Source of the DNA: Cardiobacterium valvarum
GTDB taxonomy: Bacteria; Pseudomonadota; Gammaproteobacteria; Cardiobacteriales; Cardiobacteriaceae
DNA length: 64,000 bases
Reading direction: 5' to 3'
Assembly (NCBI RefSeq): GCF_900460955.1
Contig: NZ_UFUW01000001.1
Span: 868,001 to 932,000, forward strand
The stretch's first letter is position 1; each line of letters starts with the position of its first letter. The notes below the pieces were generated by a model that was not told where the DNA came from, did not search any database, and saw only the letters and a list, made by a program, of their open reading frames with translations. A program made the position numbers and the translations under genes. Below, piece by piece: positions 1-8,292 of the stretch.

Positions 1-7
1 GTCTAAT

Positions 8-30
8 CGCCGCTTGCAGCGGCGTTTTTT
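8..30 (+). terminator. Rho-independent terminator
   Basis: A 7-bp GC stem (bases 8-14 with 18-24) closes a three-base loop and is followed by six T. It would end a transcript entering from before the window and so separates that unit from the lysis genes. Confidence 0.7.
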
Positions 31-66
31 ATGCTTGCCCCGTCATCAACCAAGCACGAGGTAATC

Positions 67-345
67 ATGAAAAAGCTCATCGACAAAATGGCCGTGTGGC
101 ACATCGGCAGTATCATCCTACTGGCGGTTCTCGCCATCATCGCACCGCAGCAAATAGGCTTGCTGTTGCTCAAAGCAGCTTACGTCACTATCGCCCTGGC
201 GCTCGGCTACTACGCTGACCGCACCATATTTGCCCGTTACCGTCCATTCGAGATGCGTAAGGACGACATTGTCTTTGCCGCCGTCATGCTGCGGCGTGCC
301 ATCGTCGTTGCTGCCGTTGTATTGGCCTTCGCCATCGGGATGTAA
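67..345 (+). CDS. Putative phage holin
   Basis: A 92-residue membrane protein with hydrophobic segments at about residues 12-30, 32-48 and 72-90 and a basic stretch between the last two. The size, the segments and the position directly before a lytic transglycosylase and an Rz/Rz1 pair suggest the holin that permeabilises the inner membrane at lysis. ATG at 67 is chosen because a GAGG sits seven bases upstream; an earlier ATG at 31 lies against the terminator and has no ribosome site. The function comes mainly from context, since holins share little sequence. Confidence 0.6.
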   Translation: MKKLIDKMAVWHIGSIILLAVLAIIAPQQIGLLLLKAAYVTIALALGYYADRTIFARYRPFEMRKDDIVFAAVMLRRAIVVAAVVLAFAIGM

Positions 346-347
346 CC

Positions 348-968
348 ATGCGTATTGCTTGCTTCCTTGCACTTGTCATCGCAGCAGCCGGATGTCATAC
401 GGCATCCGCTGCTGATGATTGGCAGGGACGTGCCAAGGCCTACCAGCGCGCCCTCATCCGCGAGGCGCGGCTGGAACTGGGCCTCAACGCCCCCATCCCT
501 CTCTTCGCCGGACAAATCCACCAGGAATCCCTATGGCGACCAGATGCCCGTTCTGCCTATGCCAACGGTCTCACCCAATTTACCCCCGAAACCGAGGCAT
601 GGATTAAGACCGTCTTCCCGCAAGAACTGGGCGTAGGTAATGCCTTTAACCCACAGTGGGCCATCCGCGCCTTGGTCAAATACGACCATTGGCTCTATCA
701 ACACATCAAGGCCGCCAATGACTGCGAGCGCTGGGCGATGACCCTCTCGGCGTACAACGGCGGCCTCGGCTGGCTGCAGCGTGACCAGCGTCTGACTGCG
801 CAACGTGGCGGCAACCCCGCCTACTGGTGGGGAAGCGTTGAGCGCTACAGCCGCCGCGCCAAATGGGCCATCAAAGAGAACCGTGGCTACCCGCGCGCCA
901 TCATCTATGCACATCAGCCGCACTATCTCGGTTGGGGAGGGGTACGCGTATGCGCGCCACAATCATGA
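348..968 (+). CDS. Phage lytic transglycosylase (endolysin)
   Basis: A 206-residue SLT-type muramidase that would cleave peptidoglycan glycan strands. The likely catalytic glutamate is E60 in HQES, followed by the family motifs YANGLTQF (71-78) and SAYNGG (134-139). The N-terminus is a signal sequence with a cysteine at residue 16, so the enzyme is exported by Sec and may be membrane-tethered, although the lipobox is weak. It starts two bases after the holin gene and overlaps the Rz-like gene, forming a lysis cassette. An exported endolysin would make lysis partly independent of a large-hole holin. Confidence 0.8.
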   Translation: MRIACFLALVIAAAGCHTASAADDWQGRAKAYQRALIREARLELGLNAPIPLFAGQIHQESLWRPDARSAYANGLTQFTPETEAWIKTVFPQELGVGNAFNPQWAIRALVKYDHWLYQHIKAANDCERWAMTLSAYNGGLGWLQRDQRLTAQRGGNPAYWWGSVERYSRRAKWAIKENRGYPRAIIYAHQPHYLGWGGVRVCAPQS

Positions 969-1258
969 TCGGGCTCTTGCTGGGGTTGGGCATCGCCGGG
1001 CTGGGGATGCGTGTTAACCACTTGAACGATGCCCTGAATACAGCCAAACAGGAGCGTGATGCTGTGCAGGCCGCCTATCAGGCGCTAGCCGAGCAGCATC
1101 AGGCAAGCGATGAGGCCTATCAGGCACTCCTTGCAACCCAGTCACAAATAGATGCACGGCATCGCCCCATCATCCGCCGCATACAGCAGGCCCCCACCGG
1201 GGACGATGCCCCGCTGTCGCCAGTCTTGCGGCAGACTTTGCAGGAGCTTACACCATGA
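950..1258 (+). CDS. Rz-like i-spanin
   Basis: A 102-residue protein with one N-terminal membrane anchor (residues about 5-20) and a long helical, glutamine- and alanine-rich periplasmic part predicted as coiled coil. This is the build of Rz, the inner-membrane spanin that fuses inner and outer membranes in the last step of lysis. ATG at 950 has a strong GGGGAGGGG site upstream and lies inside the 3' end of the transglycosylase gene. Its stop overlaps the start of the Rz1-like gene (ATGA). Sequence similarity to known Rz proteins was not checked. Confidence 0.65.
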   Translation: MRATIMIGLLLGLGIAGLGMRVNHLNDALNTAKQERDAVQAAYQALAEQHQASDEAYQALLATQSQIDARHRPIIRRIQQAPTGDDAPLSPVLRQTLQELTP

Positions 1259-1527
1259 CCCGCCTGTTGCTTTGTCTTTTGCTGGCGGGCTGTGCGCATG
1301 AACGCATCGTCTATCGACCTGTCCCCGTCCCTGCCGGGCTGTTACAGCCAGTTACGCATCCCATCATCCCCGACCCGCAGACTGCGACCCAGCGCGACGT
1401 GGCGCTGCTGCTGATAGAGCAGCATCAGACGCTCGCCGTGTATCGCGCGCGCCTCGCCGCCATTGCCACATGGAGCCACCATTGGACCCCGCCGACCAAG
1501 CCGATATCACCATCGAGCAAACGTTAA
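1255..1527 (+). CDS. Rz1-like o-spanin lipoprotein
   Basis: A 90-residue protein with a short signal peptide ending in a clear lipobox (LAGC, Cys13), so it should be lipidated and sorted to the outer membrane. A proline-rich stretch follows the lipid site, as in Rz1 proteins. It overlaps the Rz-like gene by four bases, and the pair would span the periplasm as a complex. At 90 residues it is longer than classical Rz1, and the last third overlaps the next gene in another frame. Confidence 0.6.
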   Translation: MTRLLLCLLLAGCAHERIVYRPVPVPAGLLQPVTHPIIPDPQTATQRDVALLLIEQHQTLAVYRARLAAIATWSHHWTPPTKPISPSSKR

Positions 1528-1778
1528 ATGCCGGCCTTGCCAAACTGCACGCCGCTGCCAGCGGGCACGGGCAGGCCGTATGCGCCGACTGTGGCGAGCC
1601 TATACCGGCAGCGCGGCGGCAGGCCTTCCCTGCTGCCATCCGCTGCATTGAATGTCAGGAAATTTTTGAAAGGTTTCAACACACAGGGGAAGCGCGCCGC
1701 GCAACCCTGAACGCAAGGGAAGGCACCCCCCACAGGGCAGGATTATCCGCCATAAATGGCAAAGTTTGGAAACCATGA
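1470..1778 (+). CDS. TraR/DksA-type zinc-finger protein
   Basis: A 102-residue protein with a four-cysteine zinc site (CADCG and CIECQ, about residues 38-63) separated by PIPAARRQAFP, the signature of the TraR/DksA family. Short phage members bind in the secondary channel of RNA polymerase and mimic ppGpp/DksA. An N-terminal helical part precedes the finger. ATG at 1470 makes a 58-base overlap with the Rz1-like gene. The roughly 35 residues after the finger are longer than in typical TraR and show no motif I know. Confidence 0.75.
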   Translation: MEPPLDPADQADITIEQTLNAGLAKLHAAASGHGQAVCADCGEPIPAARRQAFPAAIRCIECQEIFERFQHTGEARRATLNAREGTPHRAGLSAINGKVWKP

Positions 1779-1789
1779 AAGAGGTTCTG

Positions 1790-2137
1790 ATGAATATCAA
1801 CATCCCATTTTGGAAATTTGTCTTTGATTTGATTCAGACGATGTTCACCGTCGGCATCGCCATCTACGTCTGGATTGTGGCCAAGCACAAGGCCAACGCC
1901 AGCCGCATCAACGCACTCGAAGATAAAACCACTGCCGATATACACGAAGTTACACAGCGGTTAACCGTAATTGAAACCAAGGTTGAACAAATGCCTGACC
2001 GCACCGCTATCGGCAACATTCACCGCCGCCTCGACGAACAGGCGAAAACCCTGCACAAACTGGAGGGAACCCTGGAAGGCGTCAACAACACAAGCTGCCT
2101 CATCCTCGAAGCACTGCTTAAAGGAGAAAAATCATGA
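1790..2137 (+). CDS. Mu-like membrane-anchored protein (DUF2730 type)
   Basis: A 115-residue protein with one N-terminal membrane segment (about residues 8-30) and a coiled-coil tail. Proteins of this layout (DUF2730) sit between the lysis and packaging genes of Mu-like phages; their function is unknown to me. The start at 1790 is preferred over in-frame ATGs at 1766 and 1775 because AGAGG lies six bases before it. Its stop overlaps the next start (ATGATG). Confidence 0.6.
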   Translation: MNINIPFWKFVFDLIQTMFTVGIAIYVWIVAKHKANASRINALEDKTTADIHEVTQRLTVIETKVEQMPDRTAIGNIHRRLDEQAKTLHKLEGTLEGVNNTSCLILEALLKGEKS

Positions 2138-2451
2138 TGCAGGACATCCAGCATAGTTATAACCGCCGCGCCATCCTCTCGGCTCTGGTCTATGACAGCG
2201 ACTACCGCCTCTCGCTCGACATGCTCGACCTTATCCTCGAAGCCGCCGGGCAGGCTATCACCCGTGACCGCTTGGAAAACGAGGTGCTGTGGCTTGAAGA
2301 ACAGGGCCTGGTGACGCGCCTCTATCCTGCACCCGGCCTCACCGTTGCGGCGCTCACCGACCGGGGGCTCGAAATCGCACGCGGTAAGGCACGCGCGCAC
2401 GGCATCCGCGACCTGCGCCCCTCCGAAATCAGCGAAATGGCCGCACGCTGA
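2134..2451 (+). CDS. Mu-like winged-helix protein before the terminase genes
   Basis: A 105-residue protein whose helix pattern resembles a winged-helix domain: a recognition-like segment around residues 40-60 and a wing around 65-80. It is compact and soluble. Small proteins of this type lie next to the terminase small subunit in Mu-like phages. It overlaps the preceding gene by four bases and shares one base with the next, so the three are likely translated together. The exact role is unknown. Confidence 0.5.
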   Translation: MMQDIQHSYNRRAILSALVYDSDYRLSLDMLDLILEAAGQAITRDRLENEVLWLEEQGLVTRLYPAPGLTVAALTDRGLEIARGKARAHGIRDLRPSEISEMAAR

Positions 2452-2990
2452 TGGCGCAAAGCAGCATCAAATCCCTGCCACCGGCGCTGCTCGAACAGTT
2501 GCAGGGCTGGCTGCGCGATCCGGCCATTACGCAAACAGAGGCAACCGAGCGTCTGAACGCTGTGCTGGCCGAGCTTGGCGAAAAGCCGCGCAGCAAGAGT
2601 GCCGTCAACCGCTACGCGCTACAAATGCAGGAAATCGGCGCCAAAATCCAGCAGTCACGGGAAATCGCCGACATGTGGGTGGCGAAATTCGGCAATGCAC
2701 CGCAGGGCAAGGTGGGCATACTGCTGAATGAAGTGGTGCGCAACCTCGCATTTAATACGGCGTTGCAATTATCCGAAGGCGAAGAGCCGCCCCATCCAGC
2801 TCTGCTCAAAGACTTGGCACAAGCCATCGAAAAACTGGAGCGGGCATCCACGATTAACGAAAAACGGCAGCAGGAAATTGAGCGTGCCGCCCTAGCCAAA
2901 GCTGCCGCAGATGTCGAAGCCACCGCCAAATCACAGGGCCTTTCGGATGAAGCGGTCGAACTCATCAAGCAAAAAATCTTGGGGGGTTAA
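2451..2990 (+). CDS. Terminase small subunit (Mu gp27 type, DUF3486)
   Basis: A 179-residue protein fitting the DUF3486 family: an N-terminal helix-turn-helix region with the typical 'PRSKSAVNRYA' segment near residue 50 and a helical remainder. It would recognise phage DNA ends and feed them to the large terminase during packaging. It starts on the last base of the previous gene and ends two bases before the large subunit. Family assignment rests on sequence pattern and on order, which is as in Mu. Confidence 0.75.
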   Translation: MAQSSIKSLPPALLEQLQGWLRDPAITQTEATERLNAVLAELGEKPRSKSAVNRYALQMQEIGAKIQQSREIADMWVAKFGNAPQGKVGILLNEVVRNLAFNTALQLSEGEEPPHPALLKDLAQAIEKLERASTINEKRQQEIERAALAKAAADVEATAKSQGLSDEAVELIKQKILGG

Positions 2991-2992
2991 GT

Positions 2993-4435
2993 ATGGCCGG
3001 CGTCCTTTTGCCCTACCAGATGCAGTGGATTAACGACCCGACGCCGGTGCGCGTGTACGAAAAATCACGCCGCATCGGCATCAGCTGGTCCACCGCCGCC
3101 GAGGCCGCGCTGGTTGCTGCGGCGCAATCCGGCATGGACGTGTGGTACATCGGCTACAACAAGGACATGGCCGAAGAATTTATCCGCGATGCAACCGACT
3201 GGATCAAGCATTACCAGCTGGTCGCGGAAGCCGTGGCAGAAGAAATTATCAAGGACGGCGACAAGGACATCCTCACCTTCGTCATTCGCTGCGCCAGCGG
3301 CTACCGTATCACCGCCCTGTCCAGTCGTCCCTCCAACCTGCGCGGCAAACAGGGCTACGTCATCATTGACGAGGCCGCCTTCCACGACCAGCTCGACGAA
3401 CTCATCAAAGCCGCCATTGCCCTGCTGATGTGGGGCGGCAAAGTCGCCATCATCAGTACCCACGACGGCGTGGACAACCCCTTCAACCAGCTCTGCGAAG
3501 ACATCCGCGCTGGCAGGAAACCCTACGCCCTGCACAAAACCACCTTTGACGATGCCGTCGCCGACGGCCTCTATCGCCGCATTTGCCAAGTACGCAAACA
3601 GGCATGGACGGCGGCAGGCGAGGCGGCATGGGTGGCGGATATGTACGAACAATATGGCGACGCCGCTGACGAGGAACTCCGCGTCATCCCCTCAAATAGC
3701 GGCGGTGCCGTCCTCTCGCGTGCCCTGCTCGAACTGCGCACCGAGGCTGTGCCCGTGCTACGCCTCGCCAAGCACGACAGCTGGACCGAATACGCCGAAC
3801 ACCTGCGCGCCGCCGATATCGCTGACTGGTGCGCCACCGAACTGCTACCGTTGCTGGAAACCCTGGACGGCGGACAGGAGCACGTTTTTGGTATGGACTT
3901 CGCCCGCCACGGCGACTTGTCCGTCCTCGTGCCGCTGGCCATTGCTGATGACACCCGCCGTCACGCGCCGTTTGTGGTCGAGCTGCGCAACATCCCGCAC
4001 GCGCAGCAGCGGCAAATTGTCTTCTACCTGCTCGACCGCCTGCCGCGCCTCACTGCTGCTTGGTTCGATGCCACCGGTAATGGCGAATATCTCGCCGAAA
4101 CCGCCGCTGACCGCTACGGCAGACGCGTCAATCCGGTCAAGCTCAACAACCAGTGGTACGGCGAGCATATGCCGCCCTTTGTTGCCGCCTTCGAGGACGA
4201 CTTGCTGCGCATCCCGCGCGACGCCGACATCCTCGACGACCTGCGCGCCCTCGAACGTATTGACGGCATCATCAAACTGGGCAAGCGCCGTACCGGACGC
4301 AGCCACGATCGCCACGGCGACGCCGCCATCGCCCTCTGCCTTGCCTACGCAGCATCCAGGAGCGACACCGTCCTGCCCGTCGAAGTCGCCATCGAAGACC
4401 AATCCGCCTACATCAGCCCATATCAGGATTACTAG
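2993..4435 (+). CDS. Terminase large subunit (Mu gp28 type)
   Basis: A 480-residue packaging motor. The N-terminal ATPase has a degenerate Walker A (KSRRIGISWS, residues 24-33) and a clear Walker B (VIIDEA, 123-128). The C-terminal nuclease domain begins near FGMDFARHGD (Asp302), a likely metal ligand. The length matches Mu-like large terminases. It would cut host-flanked phage DNA after a headful and drive it through the portal encoded next. No frameshift or missing motif is seen. Confidence 0.85.
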   Translation: MAGVLLPYQMQWINDPTPVRVYEKSRRIGISWSTAAEAALVAAAQSGMDVWYIGYNKDMAEEFIRDATDWIKHYQLVAEAVAEEIIKDGDKDILTFVIRCASGYRITALSSRPSNLRGKQGYVIIDEAAFHDQLDELIKAAIALLMWGGKVAIISTHDGVDNPFNQLCEDIRAGRKPYALHKTTFDDAVADGLYRRICQVRKQAWTAAGEAAWVADMYEQYGDAADEELRVIPSNSGGAVLSRALLELRTEAVPVLRLAKHDSWTEYAEHLRAADIADWCATELLPLLETLDGGQEHVFGMDFARHGDLSVLVPLAIADDTRRHAPFVVELRNIPHAQQRQIVFYLLDRLPRLTAAWFDATGNGEYLAETAADRYGRRVNPVKLNNQWYGEHMPPFVAAFEDDLLRIPRDADILDDLRALERIDGIIKLGKRRTGRSHDRHGDAAIALCLAYAASRSDTVLPVEVAIEDQSAYISPYQDY

Positions 4436-4444
4436 GAGCCTCCC

Positions 4445-5926
4445 GTGGCCAAGAGAAATAAACCGCGCCCCAATCAAACCCGCAACGACAAGGCACTGGC
4501 CAAACCCACCTCGGCTTCCACCGAGGTGGCCATCGAACGCAACCTGACTACCCTGGAAAGCATCGACAAGGTGCTCACTGACCGCCTTGGCGGCGATAGC
4601 AGCGCCTACCGCGATCTGCTCACCGATACCACCGTCACCGGCACATGGACGCAGCGGCAGACGGCGCTAACCAAGATGGAGCGGCAGATTGTCCCCTATG
4701 ACGCCAACAATGCCGCCGACGTTGAGGCGGCAAAGTTTGTCGAGGCACAGTTGAGCCGCATCAACTTCGACCACATCCTCAAGGCCATGCACTGGGGCGT
4801 GTTCTACGGTCTGGCCGTAGGTGAAGCGATGTGGGATATTGAGGACGGCAAGGTAGTTTTGGTCGATGTGCTGGTGCGTGACCGCAGCAAATTCAAATTC
4901 GACGTCGAGCAGCAACTGCTCTACACCGGCAACGGCGGGGACGAGGTCATGCCACCGCGCAAATTCTGGACGTTTTCCGCCGGTGGCGATACCACCGACA
5001 ACCCCTACGGCTTGGGACTGGCGCACTACCTCTACTGGCCGGTGCTCTTCAAAAAGACGAACGTGAAGTTTTGGCTGGTCGGCAACGAAAAAGCCGCCAC
5101 CTCGGTGCCGCATGGCAGCTTTGACCCGCGCTCGCCCACCGTCGAACGTGATAAACAGCAACTGCTTGCCGCCCTGGTCGGCATCAAGAATGCCGCCGCG
5201 ACAGTGACACCGCTGGGCACGACGATTGAATTGCTCAAGGGAGAATCCGGCAGCGCCGACTACAAGACCCTCTGCACCTACATGGACGAGGCCATTGCGC
5301 TTGTCACCCTCGGCCAGGTCATGACCTCGCAGGCTGTCGGTGGGCAATACAAGGCTGAAGTGCAAAACGAAGTCAAGCAGGACATCATCAAGGCTGACGC
5401 CGACCTGCTCTGTGCCTCGTTTAACGCCAGCATTGCCACATGGCTCACCGAGTGGAATTTTCCGGGGGCGCACCCACCGAAGCTGTGGCTGCGTACGGAA
5501 GAAGTCAAGGATACCGCCACCATCGCCGCCACTTACGCCAAGCTGGCCGTCCTCGGCTACCGCCCGACACTGGAGACCATTGAGGAGACCTTTGGCGGCA
5601 AATGGGAAACCATGCAGCCGGTGGCATCAAGCCAAGCCGGAGAATCGGCTACCGACTTTGCCGAAGGAGACGACGAAGCCCCCGATACCGCCGATCACCT
5701 CGCCGACCGCCTCGCTCGCGAAATCGCCCCGCACGGGCAGGCGTGGCTGGACAAAATCGCCGCCGAACTCGCCGCATCGGAAACGCTGTTGCAATTCCGT
5801 GAGCGGCTGGACGCCCTGGCGCCGCAGCTCTCGCTGGATGATTATGCGGCGGTGCTGGCGCGCGCCTCGACCGCCGCCCATCTTGCCGGGCGCGCTGAAG
5901 TGCAGGACGAAGGCAGGGCACCATGA
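4445..5926 (+). CDS. Portal protein (Mu gp29 type, DUF935)
   Basis: A 493-residue protein of the DUF935 portal family, with the characteristic HWGVFYGLAVGEAMW segment (about 115-130) and a long helical stem and crown region. Twelve copies would form the channel at the head vertex for DNA entry and exit. The C-terminal 80 residues are acidic and alanine-rich. It lies nine bases after the terminase and overlaps the head morphogenesis gene by four bases (ATGA), suggesting coupled translation. Confidence 0.85.
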   Translation: MAKRNKPRPNQTRNDKALAKPTSASTEVAIERNLTTLESIDKVLTDRLGGDSSAYRDLLTDTTVTGTWTQRQTALTKMERQIVPYDANNAADVEAAKFVEAQLSRINFDHILKAMHWGVFYGLAVGEAMWDIEDGKVVLVDVLVRDRSKFKFDVEQQLLYTGNGGDEVMPPRKFWTFSAGGDTTDNPYGLGLAHYLYWPVLFKKTNVKFWLVGNEKAATSVPHGSFDPRSPTVERDKQQLLAALVGIKNAAATVTPLGTTIELLKGESGSADYKTLCTYMDEAIALVTLGQVMTSQAVGGQYKAEVQNEVKQDIIKADADLLCASFNASIATWLTEWNFPGAHPPKLWLRTEEVKDTATIAATYAKLAVLGYRPTLETIEETFGGKWETMQPVASSQAGESATDFAEGDDEAPDTADHLADRLAREIAPHGQAWLDKIAAELAASETLLQFRERLDALAPQLSLDDYAAVLARASTAAHLAGRAEVQDEGRAP

Positions 5927-7179
5927 CCGTCGCCTACGGCAAACTGCCGTTTGACGAGCAGCTGCGTTTCTTTCGCAACAAGCTGAACATCCCGACTGAA
6001 AGCTATGCCGACATCTACGGCGCCGAACACGACCACGCCTTTGTCGTCGCCGGCGCTAACCGCCTCGACCTGCTGGCGGACTTCCGCACCGCCGTGGACA
6101 AGGCCATTGCCGACGGCACCACGCTGGAAGAATTCCGCCGCGACTTCGACGCGATCGTCGCCAAATACGGCTGGGAGTACAACGGCGGACGTGACTGGCG
6201 CAGCCGCATCATCTACGACACCAACCTGCACAGCAGCTATCAGGCCGGGCGCTACGAACAGCAGCGCGAGGCCAGCCGCTACCGCCCGTACTGGGAATAC
6301 AAGCACCGCGAGGGACAGCGCCACCCCCGCCCGGAACACGAAGCCTGGGATGGCCTTGTCTTGCACTGCGACGACCCGTGGTGGCAGACGCATTACCCCG
6401 TCAATGCCTACGGCTGCAAATGCACGGTCATCGCGCACAACGCACGCAGCCTCGCCAAGCGCGGTCTGAAAGTCGGTACCGCGCCACCGCTGGAATACGA
6501 GGACAGAGTCATCGGCAAGAATAGCGCCAACCCGCGCACGGTGCAGGTACCGAAAGGGCTGGACCCCGGCTTTGACCACATCCCCGGTGCCAGCCGCGAC
6601 AAATCTCCGACACAGTTTTTCTTTGACAAGGCGAAGGGCTTGCCACCGCTGCTCAGTAGCACTTCGGTCTCTTCCCTGTTATCCAATCCCCAGGCACGCG
6701 GTATGCTCAACCGTGAAGTCGCGGCAATGGTGGACAAGCTCGTGCGGGATGGCGTATCACGAGGCGCCAGTCTCTCCGTTGGCGCCATCGCGCCGGGCAT
6801 CATCAAGGCGCTGGATCAGCGCGGCCTGACACCGTCCACATCCGTCATCACCTTGCGCGATCAGGATGTTTTGCACGCGTTACGTCCGGGTAAACACCAG
6901 CCCTTGCCAGTGCAATTCTGGCGGGATCTCGCGGATCATTTGATGACCCCGGAACGCGTACTACTGATGAAAAACGAGAATCCGCCGGTGCTGCTTTATG
7001 TGTACGACTTGGGCGGGGACAAGGGCAAGATTGCGCTAAAAATGGATTACGACCTTGCAGTCAAAACGCCGCAAGGCAAAAGAAAGGTGAAGGGAAACAT
7101 TGTGCGCACTGGCTCAATGTTGCTGACACAGGCCGAAATAAACAGCCTCAAAGGAGAAATAGCCATTTGGCAAAAATAA
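5923..7179 (+). CDS. Mu F-type head morphogenesis protein with extra C-terminal domain
   Basis: A 418-residue protein. Residues about 20-185 form the phage Mu F (MuF) domain, with the conserved SRIIYDTNLHSSYQAGR and HPVNAYGCKC-like segments; this minor head protein enters with the DNA. Residues about 225-418 are not part of the usual module. They resemble the nuclease-toxin-like domains (PBECR type) often fused behind MuF, with a LRDQDVLHAL segment. That comparison is from memory. A 427-base non-coding gap follows before the next head gene. Confidence 0.75.
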   Translation: MTVAYGKLPFDEQLRFFRNKLNIPTESYADIYGAEHDHAFVVAGANRLDLLADFRTAVDKAIADGTTLEEFRRDFDAIVAKYGWEYNGGRDWRSRIIYDTNLHSSYQAGRYEQQREASRYRPYWEYKHREGQRHPRPEHEAWDGLVLHCDDPWWQTHYPVNAYGCKCTVIAHNARSLAKRGLKVGTAPPLEYEDRVIGKNSANPRTVQVPKGLDPGFDHIPGASRDKSPTQFFFDKAKGLPPLLSSTSVSSLLSNPQARGMLNREVAAMVDKLVRDGVSRGASLSVGAIAPGIIKALDQRGLTPSTSVITLRDQDVLHALRPGKHQPLPVQFWRDLADHLMTPERVLLMKNENPPVLLYVYDLGGDKGKIALKMDYDLAVKTPQGKRKVKGNIVRTGSMLLTQAEINSLKGEIAIWQK

Positions 7180-7187
7180 ATAGTAAC

Positions 7188-7288
7188 GGGAGCATCAGGA
7201 CGGGCAGGATTCGAACCTGCACTATGAAGAAAGGCAGCTTGTTGTTTTACCCCGTTGTATAAAACAGCAAACCTTAAGCCAAGCTCCC
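7188..7288 (-). tRNA. tRNA-like element 1
   Basis: On the - strand the ends pair perfectly over six bases (GGGAGC with GCTCCC). Near the 3' side is a canonical T-arm, GCAGG-TTCGAAT-CCTGC. The middle forms a hairpin with a 7-bp stem (TGTTTTA/TAAAACA) and a ten-base loop, too large for an anticodon loop. Nine extra bases separate the T-arm from the acceptor strand, and no CCA is encoded. It is tRNA-derived or tRNA-mimicking; I do not assign an anticodon. Confidence 0.3.
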
Positions 7289-7364
7289 CACTCACCTTAA
7301 TTGGGCCCTTCGCCCTAATGCTTGCCTAGAAGTATACGCCAAAAACACACAGGAAATCATGAAG

Positions 7365-7438
7365 GGCTGCGGTTTGCCTGATTCGAACAGGATCATAGTG
7401 GCGATCACTAACCTTTCCAGTAGGAAACCTCCGCAGCC
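7365..7438 (-). tRNA. tRNA-like element 2 (cloverleaf)
   Basis: This 74-base segment folds as a cloverleaf. It has a perfect 8-bp acceptor stem (GGCTGCGG/CCGCAGCC), a D-like arm TTTCC/GGAAA, an anticodon-like arm TAGTG/CACTA with only five loop bases (ATCGC), and a T-arm CCTG-TTCGAAT-CAGG. The five-base loop and four-base extension after the T-arm are non-canonical and CCA is absent. It is the most tRNA-like of the three; a reliable anticodon cannot be read. Confidence 0.45.
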
Positions 7439-7450
7439 TGTGAATGCGAT

Positions 7451-7545
7451 GCTGTGCCGGGGCGGATTCGAACCACCGTAACCGCACACCAGCCGCGTGA
7501 AAGTGCATTCCTGCTTTCAGCGCGTCCTTAAGGTGCCCGTCCCGT
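7451..7545 (-). tRNA. tRNA-like element 3
   Basis: The - strand carries a T-arm GGTGG-TTCGAAT-CCGCC. A long arm TGAAAG/CTTTCA (extended by CGCG/CGCG past one bulge) has a ten-base loop, as in element 1, and both share CTTAAGG just before this arm. I cannot close an acceptor stem, so the element may be degenerate or its limits wrong. Confidence 0.25.
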
Positions 7546-7606
7546 CTGCCTGAATGGGGCTCTACGGCGAAGCATCTGCCAGCCATACTACATCCTGAAA
7601 AACACC

Positions 7607-8065
7607 ATGCCAACACTCACCATTACCAACCAGCAAATGGTCGCCGCCCTCACCAAGCTCAAGGTGGCGGGATTTCTCGATAAGGCCTTCTTTTCCGCCA
7701 TCGGTGAGGCACTGATGATTTCCACCGCCGAGCGTTTCGACCGCGAGGAAGCACCGGACGGCACACCGTGGGAACCTCTCTCGCCCAAGTACCGGCAGCG
7801 CAAGATGCGGATTTTCGGCGAGGACAAAATCCTGCGCTTGCGCGGCTATCTGCGCGACACCATCCGCTATCAGGCTTCAGATACCGAGTTGCGCCTCGGC
7901 AGCAACCGCGTCTATGCCGCCTTGCATCAATTCGGCGGCCATTTCCGCGCCTTCGGTACGCATGATGCCGTCATGCCCGCCCGTCCCTATCTCGGTCTCT
8001 CGAACGAAGACCAGCAGGAAATCCTCGACACTGTGCAGGATGCCTTTACGGCCATGACGCCCTGA
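7607..8065 (+). CDS. Virion morphogenesis protein (Mu gpG type)
   Basis: A 152-residue protein of the phage virion morphogenesis family (Mu gpG, related to P2 gpS). It has the typical central pattern LRGYLRDTIRYQ and LHQFGG, then a PARPYLGLS segment near the C-terminus. Family members act in tail completion or head-tail joining. In Mu the gene directly follows F; here the tRNA-like array intervenes. Confidence 0.75.
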   Translation: MPTLTITNQQMVAALTKLKVAGFLDKAFFSAIGEALMISTAERFDREEAPDGTPWEPLSPKYRQRKMRIFGEDKILRLRGYLRDTIRYQASDTELRLGSNRVYAALHQFGGHFRAFGTHDAVMPARPYLGLSNEDQQEILDTVQDAFTAMTP

Positions 8066-8292
8066 GCGGCGTTTTCAGGCGTTGTATGGCAAAAGGTGGG
8101 CAAGTATTGCCGCGCGTCTGTAAAACGCCGCCTGCCCCATTTAGCAATCGCCGTAAAAGCCCATCCGTCCCGCTTGCGTGACCGGCATTTTAACCATCCG
8201 GTTGAAATGGTCGCGTAACTCGCGAAATCCCTGCTGCAATTCCCCAACTTGTCTAGTCGCTGCCCCCATGTGCCGTCCCGATAATCGGCGGC
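8066..8292. other. Intergenic region with 10-bp inverted repeat
   Basis: A 227-base gap between the gpG-like gene and the protease. GCGGCGTTTT at 8066-8075 is repeated inverted at 8122-8131, 46 bases apart, and could form a stem-loop in the late transcript. No T-run follows, so it is not an ordinary terminator. The rest shows no gene I can support. Confidence 0.4.

Larger units (their letters stand above)
7180..7606. other. Non-coding insertion within head operon
   Basis: A 427-base gap between two genes that are contiguous in Mu. Reading frames here are short and lack ribosome sites. It carries three minus-strand tRNA-like elements, each with an intact TTCGAAT T-loop, described separately. 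No promoter is evident on either strand. Confidence 0.7.

Noticed and set aside
7292-7616. Short - strand coding frames over the tRNA-like region
   Set aside because: They lack ribosome sites and cross the structured elements; the T-loop motifs explain the conservation better.
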